Shown here piece by piece: positions 1 to 10,881 of a stretch of 64,000 bases of DNA. The notes below the pieces were generated by a model. The model did no database searches. It had not been told where the DNA came from and saw only the letters and a program-made list of their open reading frames with translations. Both the position numbers and the translations under genes were made by a program. The stretch is from Nitzschia sp. pyKryTriq1 (taxonomy: Eukaryota > Bacillariophyta > Bacillariophyceae > Bacillariales > Bacillariaceae). Position 1 is the first letter of the stretch. Each line of letters opens with the position of its first letter. The DNA lies in assembly GCA_956465555.1 (NCBI GenBank), contig OY101124.1, positions 744,001 through 808,000 on the forward strand. Direction: 5' to 3'.

Positions 1-90
1 ATGGAGCAAAAGATGGAAGCATGGATTGAAGAGGCAGTTCAGAAGCAAAAAGAGACAGGGGAGGAAGTAAAAATGCCAAATATTTTCTAG
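1..90 (+). CDS. 3' end of an unidentified gene
   Basis: Frame 1 is open from the window edge to a TAG at 88-90 and encodes 29 residues ending in KMPNIF. The segment is rich in Glu, Lys and Gln, like the end of a charged helix. The ATG at position 1 may be an internal methionine, because the upstream part lies outside the window. No family can be named from so short a piece. It could also be chance, but the charged, helix-like composition differs from the non-coding sequence that follows. Confidence 0.4.
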   Translation: MEQKMEAWIEEAVQKQKETGEEVKMPNIF

Positions 91-1055
91 GAGGGCCGCT
101 CAATGAACGACTTTCTTTCGCCAAGGGAACTCAGCTTACCCAGGCGATTTTTTCCTTTCTTTACAAGAAAGTATAATACTAGTAGAGACAAAGGACAAAC
201 GCCACCCCCACCACCAACAGTTGCATGCCGCGCCTTGGAGCGACAGAAGGACATTGTGACTACACTGCCTGTTCGCTACTAGCAGAGGTACAATCGCTTT
301 GTACCGGTGGGCTCTCGAGGCGATTGGGTCGTCTAATAATGTACTTGCAAGAGTAGACTATGATTCTCTCTTCTCTTGTCTTGTAGTAGTATACAGTACA
401 GTAGAGAGTAAAGAAGTTAGAACTCATGCATGCGCAAACCTACCGGTGCCTCTCGTTGGTTCATCAAGCCGACGACTGGAGGAAGATCCGCTCCCATTTG
501 GAGAAGTGTCGACTCTCCTGGTCCGTACATGGGCGTAACATGCTTTTGTTTGTAACTACAGTATACGTTAGAAACTAAAATGAACACTGCTTTTATGTTG
601 CTGCTCTTCGTCTATACTATACTGTAGTCATAGTAGGAGATCATTTTGGGCTCATTCGACCCGAGTGAAGTTCTCCTGAAATCCAATCATGATCGACGAG
701 TTGTTGAGTTTTGTTGCTTGCGCTTGCGAGCGACCGAGCGAATGTGTGACTCGCTCGACTCCTCCTCGTCATTCAACCCAACGCCCAACGCGCGACTGAA
801 TAACGACTCCGAGCGTGGTTCCGTCAGCAACGACGGAATTTTGGATCTTCCATGGTGAGAAAAGATCTTTCTTGTGCTCGTTGGGCGTGTTGTGGTTACG
901 TTTTTCCCCGATCGCCTGCTACTTCTACTGTAGCTGGCAAAGTATGTACTCTCCTATTGCACATCTCTATCGTGAAGCAGCGAAAAAGTGCACTGCCTAC
1001 TGCACATACTGTACTCTTACATAATATCTACAACTTCAAGATTGTTGGCACTACT
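91..1055. other. Intergenic stretch, no gene recognised
   Basis: Nothing conserved is seen here. Short open frames have no family resemblance. An ATG at 852 is in frame with the next gene, but the 68 residues it would add are compositionally unlike a protein N-terminus, so it is treated as 5' leader. Confidence 0.5.
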
Positions 1056-2138
1056 ATGGTGATCATCAACCCTCCGCTGGCCATTTACAAGCATTTTGCG
1101 GCCTTGAGCTTTTTACTGGCGGGTCTTTTTGCCGATCTGTTGGTTGTCCGACTCTGCCTTACGTCGGCCTACATCTTTTTGATTGTCAATGGCCTGCTAG
1201 GTTCACCGCTGTGGCCGTACTTGCGACGGCCCGATCATCTGACAGTTGACATGCTATCATGGGGTATTGTTTGTTTTTATGTCCACATGAGCTCGGTCGT
1301 ACGCTTGCTCAAGGACGAAGCCCACGTTGCTTTGACAGACGACGAAGAAGCTCTTTGGCGAATGTTTTACCGAGTGGGAGGAATGTCTCGGAGAATTTTC
1401 AAGGACCAAATTGCGGCGCATATGACAGTGGTACACTTCAAAAAGGGCCAAATCTTGCCGGTGGTGGATTTCTTTCATATGGCCTACAAAGGAGTCGTCG
1501 AAATTAAGATTTACGAACATGACAAATTGTTGAGTACCAATACTGATGGTTCGGGATGCATGTTCGATCTGAAGAGTCTAGGCTTGTTGCAAGCTCATAC
1601 TCCTATGGCGAATCATGTTCTCATGGTCACTGCGCAAAGTGATGGTACCTTCTTTCAGTTCTCCAACAAGGATATTCGCCGAATCGCTGCCATTAAACAT
1701 ACCAAAAGTGTTTGGCAAACAGTCTTGGTGGGGACTCTTGCTCGAATCGCCGTTCAGCGCTTACCCGAGGAAGATTCGAAAAATCGGACAGATCCGCACC
1801 ATATTGATCCTCTCTTTCTTCCACTCTCGCAAGCGGAATTGCCCGACCCTCTCTTGGCTGGATCGGGCAGAGCGTTGGAACGACCCTTGGCGCACATTGG
1901 ATACTGCATGAGAGCCTTCTTTACACCTCCATGGCCATTCAGTAAACATGTATCTGGAATTCGTCATGGTATGCTTCCGGCTCCGGTTCCGTTGGAAGGG
2001 TCCGTGGAAACAATCGTAGAAGGTCGTGAGCCACTGGTCGTCGAAGATGGAACAACGAACAACAAGGAATCGGAATACGAGTCACTGGTCAAACATCAAT
2101 TTGGAAGTGGTCTCTCGAAGAGCTACAAGTCCATATGA
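1056..2138 (+). CDS. Popeye-domain-like membrane protein
   Basis: The product has 360 residues when started at ATG 1056. The N-terminal ~95 residues are very hydrophobic, with about three membrane segments (AALSFLLAGLFADLLVV, AYIFLIVNGLLG, MLSWGIVCFYVHMSSVV). A soluble beta-rich region follows (about residues 105-230) with the order expected of a Popeye or cyclic-nucleotide-binding-like fold: an initial helix (LWRMFYRVGGMSRRIFKDQI), strands, and a GVVEIKIY strand where CNB domains have their roll. Popeye (POPDC) proteins of animals have three membrane segments plus a cAMP-binding domain and act at membranes. Assignment rests on architecture and weak sequence resemblance. The usual phosphate-binding cassette was not confirmed, so ligand binding is unknown. 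No intron is needed. The C-terminal 100 residues look disordered. Confidence 0.55.
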   Translation: MVIINPPLAIYKHFAALSFLLAGLFADLLVVRLCLTSAYIFLIVNGLLGSPLWPYLRRPDHLTVDMLSWGIVCFYVHMSSVVRLLKDEAHVALTDDEEALWRMFYRVGGMSRRIFKDQIAAHMTVVHFKKGQILPVVDFFHMAYKGVVEIKIYEHDKLLSTNTDGSGCMFDLKSLGLLQAHTPMANHVLMVTAQSDGTFFQFSNKDIRRIAAIKHTKSVWQTVLVGTLARIAVQRLPEEDSKNRTDPHHIDPLFLPLSQAELPDPLLAGSGRALERPLAHIGYCMRAFFTPPWPFSKHVSGIRHGMLPAPVPLEGSVETIVEGREPLVVEDGTTNNKESEYESLVKHQFGSGLSKSYKSI

Positions 2139-2855
2139 GTAAAGATTGAAAATTGAACTACCGTAACGCAAAGCTAAGCACCCTCCTCCAACTGACGAAA
2201 GCTGGGTTCGGTCCGTTTGAAGGCCACATTATGATATGTTTTTAGTTGCCGGGACATTTTAAAAAAATTATTAGTAGCTACTTAAAAGCTACTCTCTACG
2301 AGTACCGGAGCAGTCAAAGACCTCCACTTCATCAAGGCTATGGATACGATCAGAGGTCGTTCCTTGCTTGCAGAGTCATCTTCAGTTACGAGTACTGTAC
2401 GAGTAAGGATCTTGTTGTAGTGGATGGAGCTTGGGTTGGAGGTTGGAGGATCCATGACATTTCGGTCGGTCGGTGGACGGCGGATGACGTTTTTTAATCC
2501 TTCGGTTCAAATGCGCTAACTTTCATTCTCCGCGCGCGTACGCCGGCGGTCATTAGTACGATATCTCGGAGCTAAAAGAACGATAATTTGAAGCCAATAA
2601 GACCCTCCAGGGAACGAAAAATCGCGTCTCGGATTCTTCAGAGCGAGACAGACGCGGGAAAAGCGTGTTTCTTCGATCTCGTTCATCCGGTTCATGCATG
2701 CGGCCATGATGACTGACTCTTGATGATTCCTGCGCCTCATCCCTCATCTCAAAAGAAGGTCATATCCCTACAGTGCGGCGGTTCGCGAAAAGCTTCAGCC
2801 TACTGCCCCTTCTCACAATCACGGCCCAATAAGTCGAGTAGTCGTGGAATACACC
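2139..2855. other. Intergenic stretch, no gene recognised
   Basis: It contains a short GGTC-rich stretch near 2463-2476 and several small open frames without family resemblance. It presumably holds the terminator of the Popeye-like gene and the promoter of the EGF-domain gene. Confidence 0.45.
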
Positions 2856-3756
2856 ATGAGAAGTTTACTATCGCTCCTGTTATTATTGCCAGTCTCAACA
2901 TGGGGCGCAGGTTATGATTGGACCTGCAATCTCCACTGTTTTAACGGTGGGGAGTGCCGCCATGGCAAGGGGAAGTTCGGGTCGTACGCGGGCGTCGACG
3001 AATCAGCGGATGCGTTGCCTTGGGATCGTGAAGTACAGCCGGGTGTGGGAATGTATTGCGGCTGCCCTGTTGGATACTCCGGGTTGCAGTGCGAGATTGC
3101 TATGAAAGTTTGTGGCGAAGGTGAGCAAACCTGCTTCAACGGATCCGCGTGCGCCAAGGAAACGGACAAAGATGGAAAGGCGTGGTGGCGCTGTGAATGT
3201 GATGTCGACGCAAGTGTTCTGGAGGCCAGCTATGCTGAAAAATACTGTGAGAAAATCGGAATGGTCTTTTGCAATAGGGCGGAGGGGGATGTTGGATATG
3301 AGCAAATGTCGTATTGTGCTAACGGCAGTAAATGCAAGGAGAAGGACCACGCGGGCCAAAAGTAAGAAACACTGCAGAAAAAGTAGACGAGCATAGCGAT
3401 TCATTCATCTGGGATGGGCTGGAAGTGTGGACTGACTTTCTCATTATTTGTTCTGGTTTTCTTTCCACAGGAGCGTTGGATGTATTTGCCAAGATGGGTT
3501 TGAAGGAAAGCACTGCGAGATTCCGCCTAAGAAAACGCTTACCGTGACGGAAGTCGTCGTAAAAGCCACCAATAGTGGTGCCATCGCGGGAGCAGTGATT
3601 GGTGGCATCATCGGTGTGGTCCTGCTCTTCACGGGCTACCTTTTTTGCCGCGACAGGAAAGAAAAGAAGAAGCGTCGACGAAGACAACGATTGGAGAATG
3701 CCGGAATTCAAACATCCGAGTCCTTCCGGGTCAATAAGGATGCCGAGGTGATCTAG
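2856..3756 (+). CDS. EGF-repeat type I membrane protein
   Basis: There are two exons, 2856-3361 and 3471-3756, joined through a GT-AG intron of 109 nt that splits a Lys codon. The product is 263 residues. It starts with a signal peptide (MRSLLSLLLLLPVSTWGAG), followed by EGF-like modules with typical spacing: CNLHCFNGGECRHG with closing CGCPVGYSGLQCE, CFNGSACAKE with CECD, and CANGSKCKE with CICQDGFEGKHCE. The last module is restored only by splicing, which supports the intron. A membrane segment (AIAGAVIGGIIGVVLLFTGY) and a basic cytoplasmic stop-transfer run (RKEKKKRRRR) follow. It is probably a cell-surface or endomembrane receptor or adhesion protein. The ligand is unknown. Confidence 0.85.
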
Positions 3757-4007
3757 AGTACCTACGAGTAGAGCAAGAGATACACAGTCTTCGTACATGG
3801 CAAGGCGCAGTGCATATTATGAATCATTATTTTAAAATATTCAAATGATATTTTCTTTGATACTTATTTTTGTCGCCTAGACTACAGACAGCCAGTAGCA
3901 CACAAAAGTCCTTTTCATCATTCCCAAGTACAGGAATGATCAACAGCAGGTCCCACCAAAGTAAAGCGATACAGCTGTATTCTCTTTTTTATGAGTTCTT
4001 ATACAAC

Positions 4008-5312
4008 CTAATAGCAGTGGTCGTCGGCAACGGCGGCAAAGAAACGTTTCTTTCCAAACTCGAAGCCATCCATTCGATGCTTGGCGTAAGCAATGTAATC
4101 AAAGTCGATCGCGGAACCTTCATTCACCATGACCACACTCCATGCCGCCCATCCCAGGTGCGATAAGAGTGTAAATCGTCCAATCTCTGACCGGAGTGTC
4201 GCCAAGACTTGGTCCCACTCCTCGCTGTCGTCGTTGTTGGCAATCATCATCAAGGATGATGAGGGTTGACGACAACAACGTTGTACATACGTCTTCAAAA
4301 ACTCATTTTGAGCAGCGTCCGAGGGGTACTCGGCAGGATAATCGGCACAGATATTGTTCATGTCACAATATTCACAAAAGGTATTCGCCAAGTCAGCGGC
4401 TCGATGATTCCACCCGGCATACTCAAAATCAATCAATCGAATTTCGCCCTCTCCATTCGTAGCTTCGCAGTCTTTGAGCAAATTGAGGGACTGAGCATCC
4501 ATATGCGTCAGGACGACTTGTCGAATGAATTGGAGCGCCTTGGCTTGCAATTCACATATTTTTGGGGTAATATTTTTATTTGTTGTAGTCGATGGCTCGG
4601 TCAACAGTTGAGCTCGTAGCCATTTCCACTCGTTCGCTATACGTTCCAATAAGGCAACGTGAGGACTAGTAGAGTCCTGAATGACTTGCACCCATTGATC
4701 CACCGTTTCGAATCGAGAGGTTGTGATAACTTCACCAGCAGTCCTGTTGCTGGTGCTGCCACTGGGCTTGGGCAAGACATCGGTGGGTGCATGCAACGAA
4801 TGAAAGTCCGCCAGGCGCATGGCAATTTTTGGCCCATAGGCGACCATTTCTTTCGCCGACAAGGGAGAAACGTTGGGATACAACTCTTCGACCCGTCCAT
4901 TTTGAAAGCGTCCATAAAATATGGGCGCCATCTGTTGCCGACTCAACCATGCCACCAAGCGATTCTCCACCTCTCGATCGACCAACACCGCGACGTGAGA
5001 TTTCTCCTTTTCCTCCTCCTCTCCGCCGGGATGAATCCGTACCAAGACGGAGTGCGACGAATTATTGGAGACAATAAATAGTTCATTGGAAAGACCACCA
5101 AGAAGAGGCTTGACGAGGAGCGATGATGATGATGATGATGATTCTGACGAAGAAGAATCGCCATGAAAGAAGGGACATATTTGAATGGCTACGTGCCGTA
5201 TTTGGTCATCACGACCGGGTGATTGAGGGTCCACCGAGTAGGGCAAAATCAAGTCGGCGTTGTCACGAAATGCCGAGGAGGGCTCCTCATGATCATTCCT
5301 TTGTCCCACCAT
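4008..5312 (-). CDS. Ethanolamine/choline kinase
   Basis: The product has 434 residues from the ATG at 5312. It phosphorylates ethanolamine or choline, the first step of the CDP-alcohol (Kennedy) pathway to phosphatidylethanolamine/choline. Supporting motifs are the ATP-loop GGLSNELF, the Brenner motif THMDAQSLNLL (H-x-D-x4-N with the catalytic Asp), and the metal-binding LIDFEYAGWNHRAADLANTF, all in the order of the choline-kinase family. WAAWSV near the C-terminus also fits. Ethanolamine versus choline preference cannot be decided by eye. The N-terminal region has a poly-Ser tract encoded by a (GAT)n-type microsatellite near 5124-5143. The gene is intronless and convergent with the EGF-domain gene. 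Confidence 0.87.
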   Translation of the reverse strand: MVGQRNDHEEPSSAFRDNADLILPYSVDPQSPGRDDQIRHVAIQICPFFHGDSSSSESSSSSSSLLVKPLLGGLSNELFIVSNNSSHSVLVRIHPGGEEEEKEKSHVAVLVDREVENRLVAWLSRQQMAPIFYGRFQNGRVEELYPNVSPLSAKEMVAYGPKIAMRLADFHSLHAPTDVLPKPSGSTSNRTAGEVITTSRFETVDQWVQVIQDSTSPHVALLERIANEWKWLRAQLLTEPSTTTNKNITPKICELQAKALQFIRQVVLTHMDAQSLNLLKDCEATNGEGEIRLIDFEYAGWNHRAADLANTFCEYCDMNNICADYPAEYPSDAAQNEFLKTYVQRCCRQPSSSLMMIANNDDSEEWDQVLATLRSEIGRFTLLSHLGWAAWSVVMVNEGSAIDFDYIAYAKHRMDGFEFGKKRFFAAVADDHCY

Positions 5313-6233
5313 TAATTGCAAGACGACGCCGAGGACGTGAAGGAAGGTCGTTGTGCTCGATGCACAAATTGACGAGTGGAGTTATGATGTCCGGAACAAG
5401 TGCAATACGTACAATACTCGTAGCTAATAATATGTACAGTACATACCGGGTATGCGATGATTGATGATTGATAGAGGCGGCAACCATTTCATGGCGGGGG
5501 AGTTGGGTCATTATTTTATTGCTCCGACCGCACCGACGAGCGAAGCGAGGAGGGAGGCGCTATACATCCGGGTTACTTTATGCCTATTTTCCGTGGTAAT
5601 CGGGAGCATTCGACGAGCCATTCAGCCATTCAGCCATGATGGCAATGACATGACACAAACTTTTGTTTGCGGCGACATTCCAATGTCTGATCCTCATTCC
5701 AGCCTTTGGTAAGCAGTTCACTTTGTTTGCTACTATACTCTATACTCATTACATCTATGTGTAGTACCACCACTGACACTTCCTATCTCCTTTGGTCTTC
5801 GCTCCGTTGCACTCTGATTTCTTGCATTTCTTTGTTGGCTTGCTTATCAGTTCATTGCTTGTTGACTTCTCGGGCAAGTCTATTAGCCACAGCATCCAAG
5901 AGCTGTTTCATGATCATGTTCTACTTCATTGGGATCGGTAGAGCAATCGTCCGCTTTGTCAAGTGCCAAGCCACAGTCTGCTGCCACATCGTCGATATCA
6001 ACATCGTATGTTGCAAACACAGCAGCAGAATGCCCTTCTCGTGAAGTCATGTTACGGACTTAAATCTAGCAGCGCAAGATTCCACGAACATTTATCGGAA
6101 CGTGTCCTCAGACGATCGTCGACCGACATCTTACAAGCAAACCAAAAGCAAATAGTTTAAAGCTCCTCACAATATTAGCTAGAAAGCAATCGATTAGTAA
6201 CACTAGTTTTGCTTTATTAAGCCACTCTATCAT

Positions 6234-6529
6234 CTGTGGCTAATAGAGGTGGGGGCGAACCAGAGCGAACATCACAGGAGGCGTGTCGGAGTAGGGTGAG
6301 AAATTTTTTGAATTCGTCATAGCGGTACACTACCGGTACAACTCCCATAATTCATTCTTCATCGACATCGGTCGGAGTAGCATGGAGAGCGTGCGCGCCC
6401 CATAAAACAAGAAGGGCCCTACCGATATCTCGGGCGATAAAACAAGAAGGCTATCACATATGTCTGTGGCTAATAGAGATGGGGGCGAACCAGAGCGAAC
6501 ATCACAGGGGAGGCGTGTCGGAGTAAGGT
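6234..6529. repeat. Duplicated ~64-bp intergenic block
   Basis: A block starting CTGTGGCTAATAGAG and containing GGGGGCGAACCAGAGCGAAC occurs at 6234-6297 and again at 6463-6529 with few mismatches. Between and after the copies, AACAAGAAGGGCCCTACC also occurs twice (about 6405-6422 and 6598-6615). The pattern suggests a local duplication or remnants of a small dispersed element. There is no coding potential. Confidence 0.75.
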
Positions 6530-6760
6530 GCGCGCCCGCCCGTAGCGCCAAATTTGACATTGCCATACTGCGTGTGTCATGCCTGTACCAGGTAACAACA
6601 AGAAGGGCCCTACCGGTATCAGTACATGCTATTACCGTTATCTAATCTGGAGTGTCCACCTCCAACTGTACAACAACTGACTACCCATCCATAGAGGCTC
6701 TACTCTACCGTAGATAGAGTAGAGTAGGTAGAGGAAGGGCCCTCTCATATAGGGCGAACA

Positions 6761-6787
6761 TCAGAGAACCATAATACGGTTCTCTGA
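6761..6787. repeat. Perfect 10-bp inverted repeat (hairpin)
   Basis: TCAGAGAACC at 6761-6770 and its exact reverse complement GGTTCTCTGA at 6778-6787 are separated by 7 nt. It lies just after the repeat cluster and 350 bp before the M11 gene. It could be an element end or a structured transcript. No function is shown. Confidence 0.6.
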
Positions 6788-7136
6788 CGAACATCTCACA
6801 GAAGTGTCAACTAATCCTTTTTCTCCCGACCACACGAGCATAACTCTGTCCGATGATTCCTTTTTGCGAAATAAATGAGAAGAGCGAAGAAGAGAACAAT
6901 CATCATCAGCGATCCACGGATCGGCAGTTCTCTCTAGCTATTAGTAGAGCTACGTTGAACACGTTGCTTCAAGAGACCTTGCTATTTTAAAAAGAGGCGA
7001 TCCTGTCAAGATTACGATTACCACCATCATGCATCCCAAGACAGTCGCACAATTTCAAAAACTCCATATTCTGAAACAAAAATCTACGCTGCTTTGTACG
7101 GCACTCGTAATCCGGTAGGGAATTACAACCACAACA

Positions 7137-9346
7137 ATGAAATATTCTGCTATAAGCATCCAGGCAGCGATGGTGGCAGTTGCCACTTCGTTGCTACATG
7201 AGGCAGCTTATGCGTCGAACCAGGGGCAAGTCGAGGTAAGATCCAAATGCAAAGAGAAAGGGGCCGTGGTAGTATTGGTAGCATTGAGAATCATGTATTT
7301 GGTGCTCGGCTTGAGTGCAGTCCATTCATGTCAGCCAGCCATCCACCTAGTTTTCTTCTCGCTCTCATCATTGTTATCCGTGTTGCCACTTAACCACTGT
7401 TTATTTTCCGAAAGCAGCAGCAGCGCCTTCGAGGACGCAGACTCGTCCAATCCGAAGGATGTATCGTTACTAAGGTCTTGACCGAGTTGGAAGGCAATAT
7501 GGGCTCAACAGAGCGATGGGAGTGCGAGCTTCAAAGCGCTGACGCAGACCAAGCTGGAGTTCAATTCGTTACCTTCGAAGGACTCGACGATGTTGATCTG
7601 GATGTCGAGGCTACCAGTGGTGTCACAACCTTGCTTGCCGAGGGTGCCGAAATTGTCAACGGATCTCTCAAAGTCCCACGCGGCTCGGGCAAAAAATGGG
7701 ATAAGATCGAAAAACGCGGGCCATCTGAGAACAACGGCAAGAAAGAGAAGCAAGAAAAACGCCTTTTGGCTCCTCTCAGCGCCGTCACTCCCAGAACCGT
7801 TTTGGCAGTTCGAGTAACAGCCACTGACTTCGCCACAACGTCGAGTAGCAAGACACTGAGCAACAATATATTTGGAACAGATGGAGCTGCCGTGAACTTG
7901 GTCGAACGATTCAACTCTTGCTCTCACGGCGACATGACAATGAAACCTGCAACTGGGAGCAACATTCTAAACGGCGTTGCTGAAGTCGTGATCAACAAAT
8001 CTGTCAATGGAGTAGAAAGCTCCGTCATCAAAGATGCCGTTCTCGCTGAACTGAAGAACGTTATCGGTAAAGAGCCTTCATCGTTCAATCACGTCATGTT
8101 GTGCTTGCCCCCTGGTACATCTGGCGGCTGGATTGCCTATGGTACGTGCTGTTTCCTCCTACTAACCTTGCATCTTCCACAACCACGTCATGTCTAACCA
8201 CCCGCGCGCTTCCTTGATTTATTCCACTCGACAGGTTACTTGAATAGTTGGCTCACTGTCTATAATGATGAGTGGTGCCGGTATCCATCTGGTCAAGTTC
8301 ACGAACTGGGGCACAACTTAGGGTTGAACCATGCCAATGAGGGTACAGAAGCATATGGAGATCAGACCGGGATGATGGGATACAGTTACGGCTCCTTCAA
8401 CACGAAGATGTGTTACAACCCCGCCAAGAGTTGGCAGCTGGGCTGGTATTCAAAACAGCGAGAAGAAGTGGACATGACCCAACAGAACGAGCTCCAGAGA
8501 ACCTTGGTGGGTATCATTGCCTACGATCAGAGCGGATCTGCTCCACAGCGTGTCCACCTCAAAATCAAAGGGACCACCGCACATCCTCAGCCTCTCTATG
8601 TCGGGTTCAACCGCGCCGCTGGCTTCAACGATGGTACGGTCGAGGCCCCGAACCAAGTTACGGTCGTGGGACAAACAAGTACGGACCCTTCTTACTTGGA
8701 GGCCAAACTCAGCTCAGGTGGTCAATATGTCATTCCGAAATACTTGAATGGCGTAGACCTCATTATCAAGGTGAACGAAATCAGTACTTCAGCCAATCCT
8801 GCCTTCGCTGATGTCACCATCAAACTGGACGTGCCGCCACCCAAGGATCCCACACCTATAGATCCAAACACATGGAATGATGTTGTGACAGAGACGTTTA
8901 CAGGTAACATGGGGATCTTCACTACTGCGAGCAGTGCTGACGCCAAACTTGCGAAGTACTGGAAGAATGCTGTGGGTGGCAAAGCAGCGGGTTCCATGTG
9001 GATGAGTGGCATCACTAAAGCCTCGACCAAGTTGGGATATGGGGTCGCAGATTATAAAACTCTCAAGGTTGACTTTTCATACTATTCGGTGTTGGCCAAC
9101 GCCGGTAACTGGTTTGCATTGGAGACGTCGAGTGATAATGGAAGTACTTGGAAAACAGTCAAAACATTCACCAAGGGTGCTGATGATTGGTTAACAGACA
9201 ACACATGGTTGAAGGGAACCTTCGAATGGCCCGTTGACGCTGGAGTGGCGGTTCTCAAGTTTAGAATTCGCACATATTTCACAAAAGTCAAGAAATTGGG
9301 TTTGATGTACGTTGACGATTTCAAGGTGCAAGGAAAGTATTCGTAG
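7137..9346 (+). CDS. Secreted gametolysin-like (M11) metzincin peptidase
   Basis: There are three exons: 7137-7235, 7415-8141 and 8235-9346 (645 residues). Exon 1 encodes a signal peptide (MKYSAISIQAAMVAVATSLLH). The catalytic zinc site HELGHNLGLNH (HExxHxxGxxH) sits at the start of exon 3, followed by the Met-turn GMMGYSYG. This is the arrangement of peptidase family M11 (gametolysin, which digests algal cell wall), also widespread in diatoms. The region before it carries a basic, dibasic-rich linker (KKEKQEKR) that could be a propeptide cleavage zone. The C-terminal ~160 residues form a separate beta-rich module (ETFTGNMGIF to the terminal DDFKVQGKYS) resembling MAM or lectin-like domains. 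The exon 2 acceptor lies in a CAG run, so its first one to three Gln codons are uncertain. Substrate unknown; extracellular action is inferred. Confidence 0.85.
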
Positions 9347-10881
9347 ACGCTTCGATTCATTGATGGATTGATGATGATTCGATCATCGCCAACACCAACC
9401 GAACTGGTTTCGTCTTTTCATCCCTTGCAATTCATTCATTGCTTGGATAGAATAATGTACCATATATGTATTTTAATACTGTACAATAGAACTTTTAAAA
9501 AACGCTAAATCAAATCATAAAATCATCAAAGTCTGACGCCACCAGTGGCACAAGTAACAAATAGTTTACAGTTCATGGCATTTTATAATCAATGATCATC
9601 GCTCATCTCATATTTCATCATTCTCCGGTCTTTTATCGATAGTCGATACGTTATCCTTGGTCGATACCGGTACATACGTGTTGAAATCTCCGTAGTCTGT
9701 ACTTCGTCAGCTGACTGATGACTCGTGGAACCACTTCCTCAGTCCCGTGTCGTGTAGTAGCACTAGTAGTTCGTCTGATCTTCCGATGCACGAACCTGTC
9801 CCAAGTAAAGTAAACTTTCGTCTCAAACTCGAGATTATGACAATGTTATTCTACTTTTTGATAACTGCACCTGTTGGATTTGGATCCTTGCTTTCGCAGA
9901 TCAGTCTTGGAACTGTCGAATCCAATTAATCATATCTTCCGCGATGAAGATAGTAATGTTCGCTCCCAACTGTCTATATCTCGATCCCACATTCTCTCTT
10001 GTTATGGTAGCCTTTCGCTCCGTTTAGGGAATCACAATCGTTGGATTGTATTGTTCATTCTTCATGTATAGTAAACAATAGTTTCCGCTGGAACGTCGCT
10101 TCCAAGACTACCGTCCGATTGAATCGCAGACTCATCCGATTGGATCTCCATTTGGGACTGTTTCTGTACATCGCGAATCCAATTCACGACACATACGGAT
10201 GACGATGCACCTTTCCCGCTTCCCGCCTGCTATCCTGCTTCCCGCTCGACCGCACTTTGGACTTTGGCATCAAGCATCGATCGAATGAGTCGTAGTCGTC
10301 AGTCGTCATCGGTGGCGTCGTCTGAAGTCGAAAAGACCACAACTCACGCTTCGCGCTCCAGCGAGGTCTTCTCGTTCGTTCTGATTGGCTGAAAAGTTCG
10401 GTTCGTGCTCTCTACGAGCACGCACAGCATCCATTACAGTATGGGCAAGGTATGGGTGACGCAAGAGGTCTCATTTCTTTGAAATTTGAGTATTCTCAAT
10501 AAATCGCCTTCTTCATCTTTTCCGGATCAAGATCAATGGGATTCATTTACAAGTATACTTTATCGAGATCAAGATGTAGGACAGGAGAAGAAATCGGGGT
10601 GAGGTCCAAAAATGCATGATGGGCGATGAGACATCCGTTGCGATGATGGTTTAGGTTCTTCCACACGCGGTCGGAGGTGGTTCTTCTGCAATAAGTTCTG
10701 CATTTCTATGATGATGCTTCAGAAACCCATCACTCGACGCTTCAACAAAAATCACAATTTACATTTCTTCACTACAAGTACCGTCCGTTGACATTGAATT
10801 GTTACTGTTACCGACCAGTTCCCAATAAAGAACGACACACAGAGCATCAGAATATCTTCCAAGTCCAAGTCGTCGTCCACC
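9347..10881. other. Intergenic stretch, no gene recognised
   Basis: This 1.5-kb gap has one TACCGGTA site (9665) and only short frames without family resemblance. Segments near 10200-10420 are locally GC-rich and segments near 10480-10560 AT-rich. It presumably holds the Mpv17 promoter. Confidence 0.45.

Larger units (their letters stand above)
5313..7136. other. Long intergenic region with local repeats
   Basis: No gene was recognised. Small frames such as the one near 5706-6044 lack a good ATG and a family. The part from about 6230 to 6790 is built of repeated blocks and a hairpin, annotated separately, and carries two TACCGGTA palindromes (6331 and 6611). The end serves as promoter for the M11 peptidase gene. 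Confidence 0.5.

Noticed and set aside
852-1055. In-frame ATG extension of the Popeye-like gene
   Set aside because: The added 68 residues look like translated leader, and the membrane region starts cleanly at 1056.
5706-6160. Hydrophobic or Ser-rich small frames
   Set aside because: No proper ATG, low complexity, no family, and the composition is explained by TC-rich DNA.
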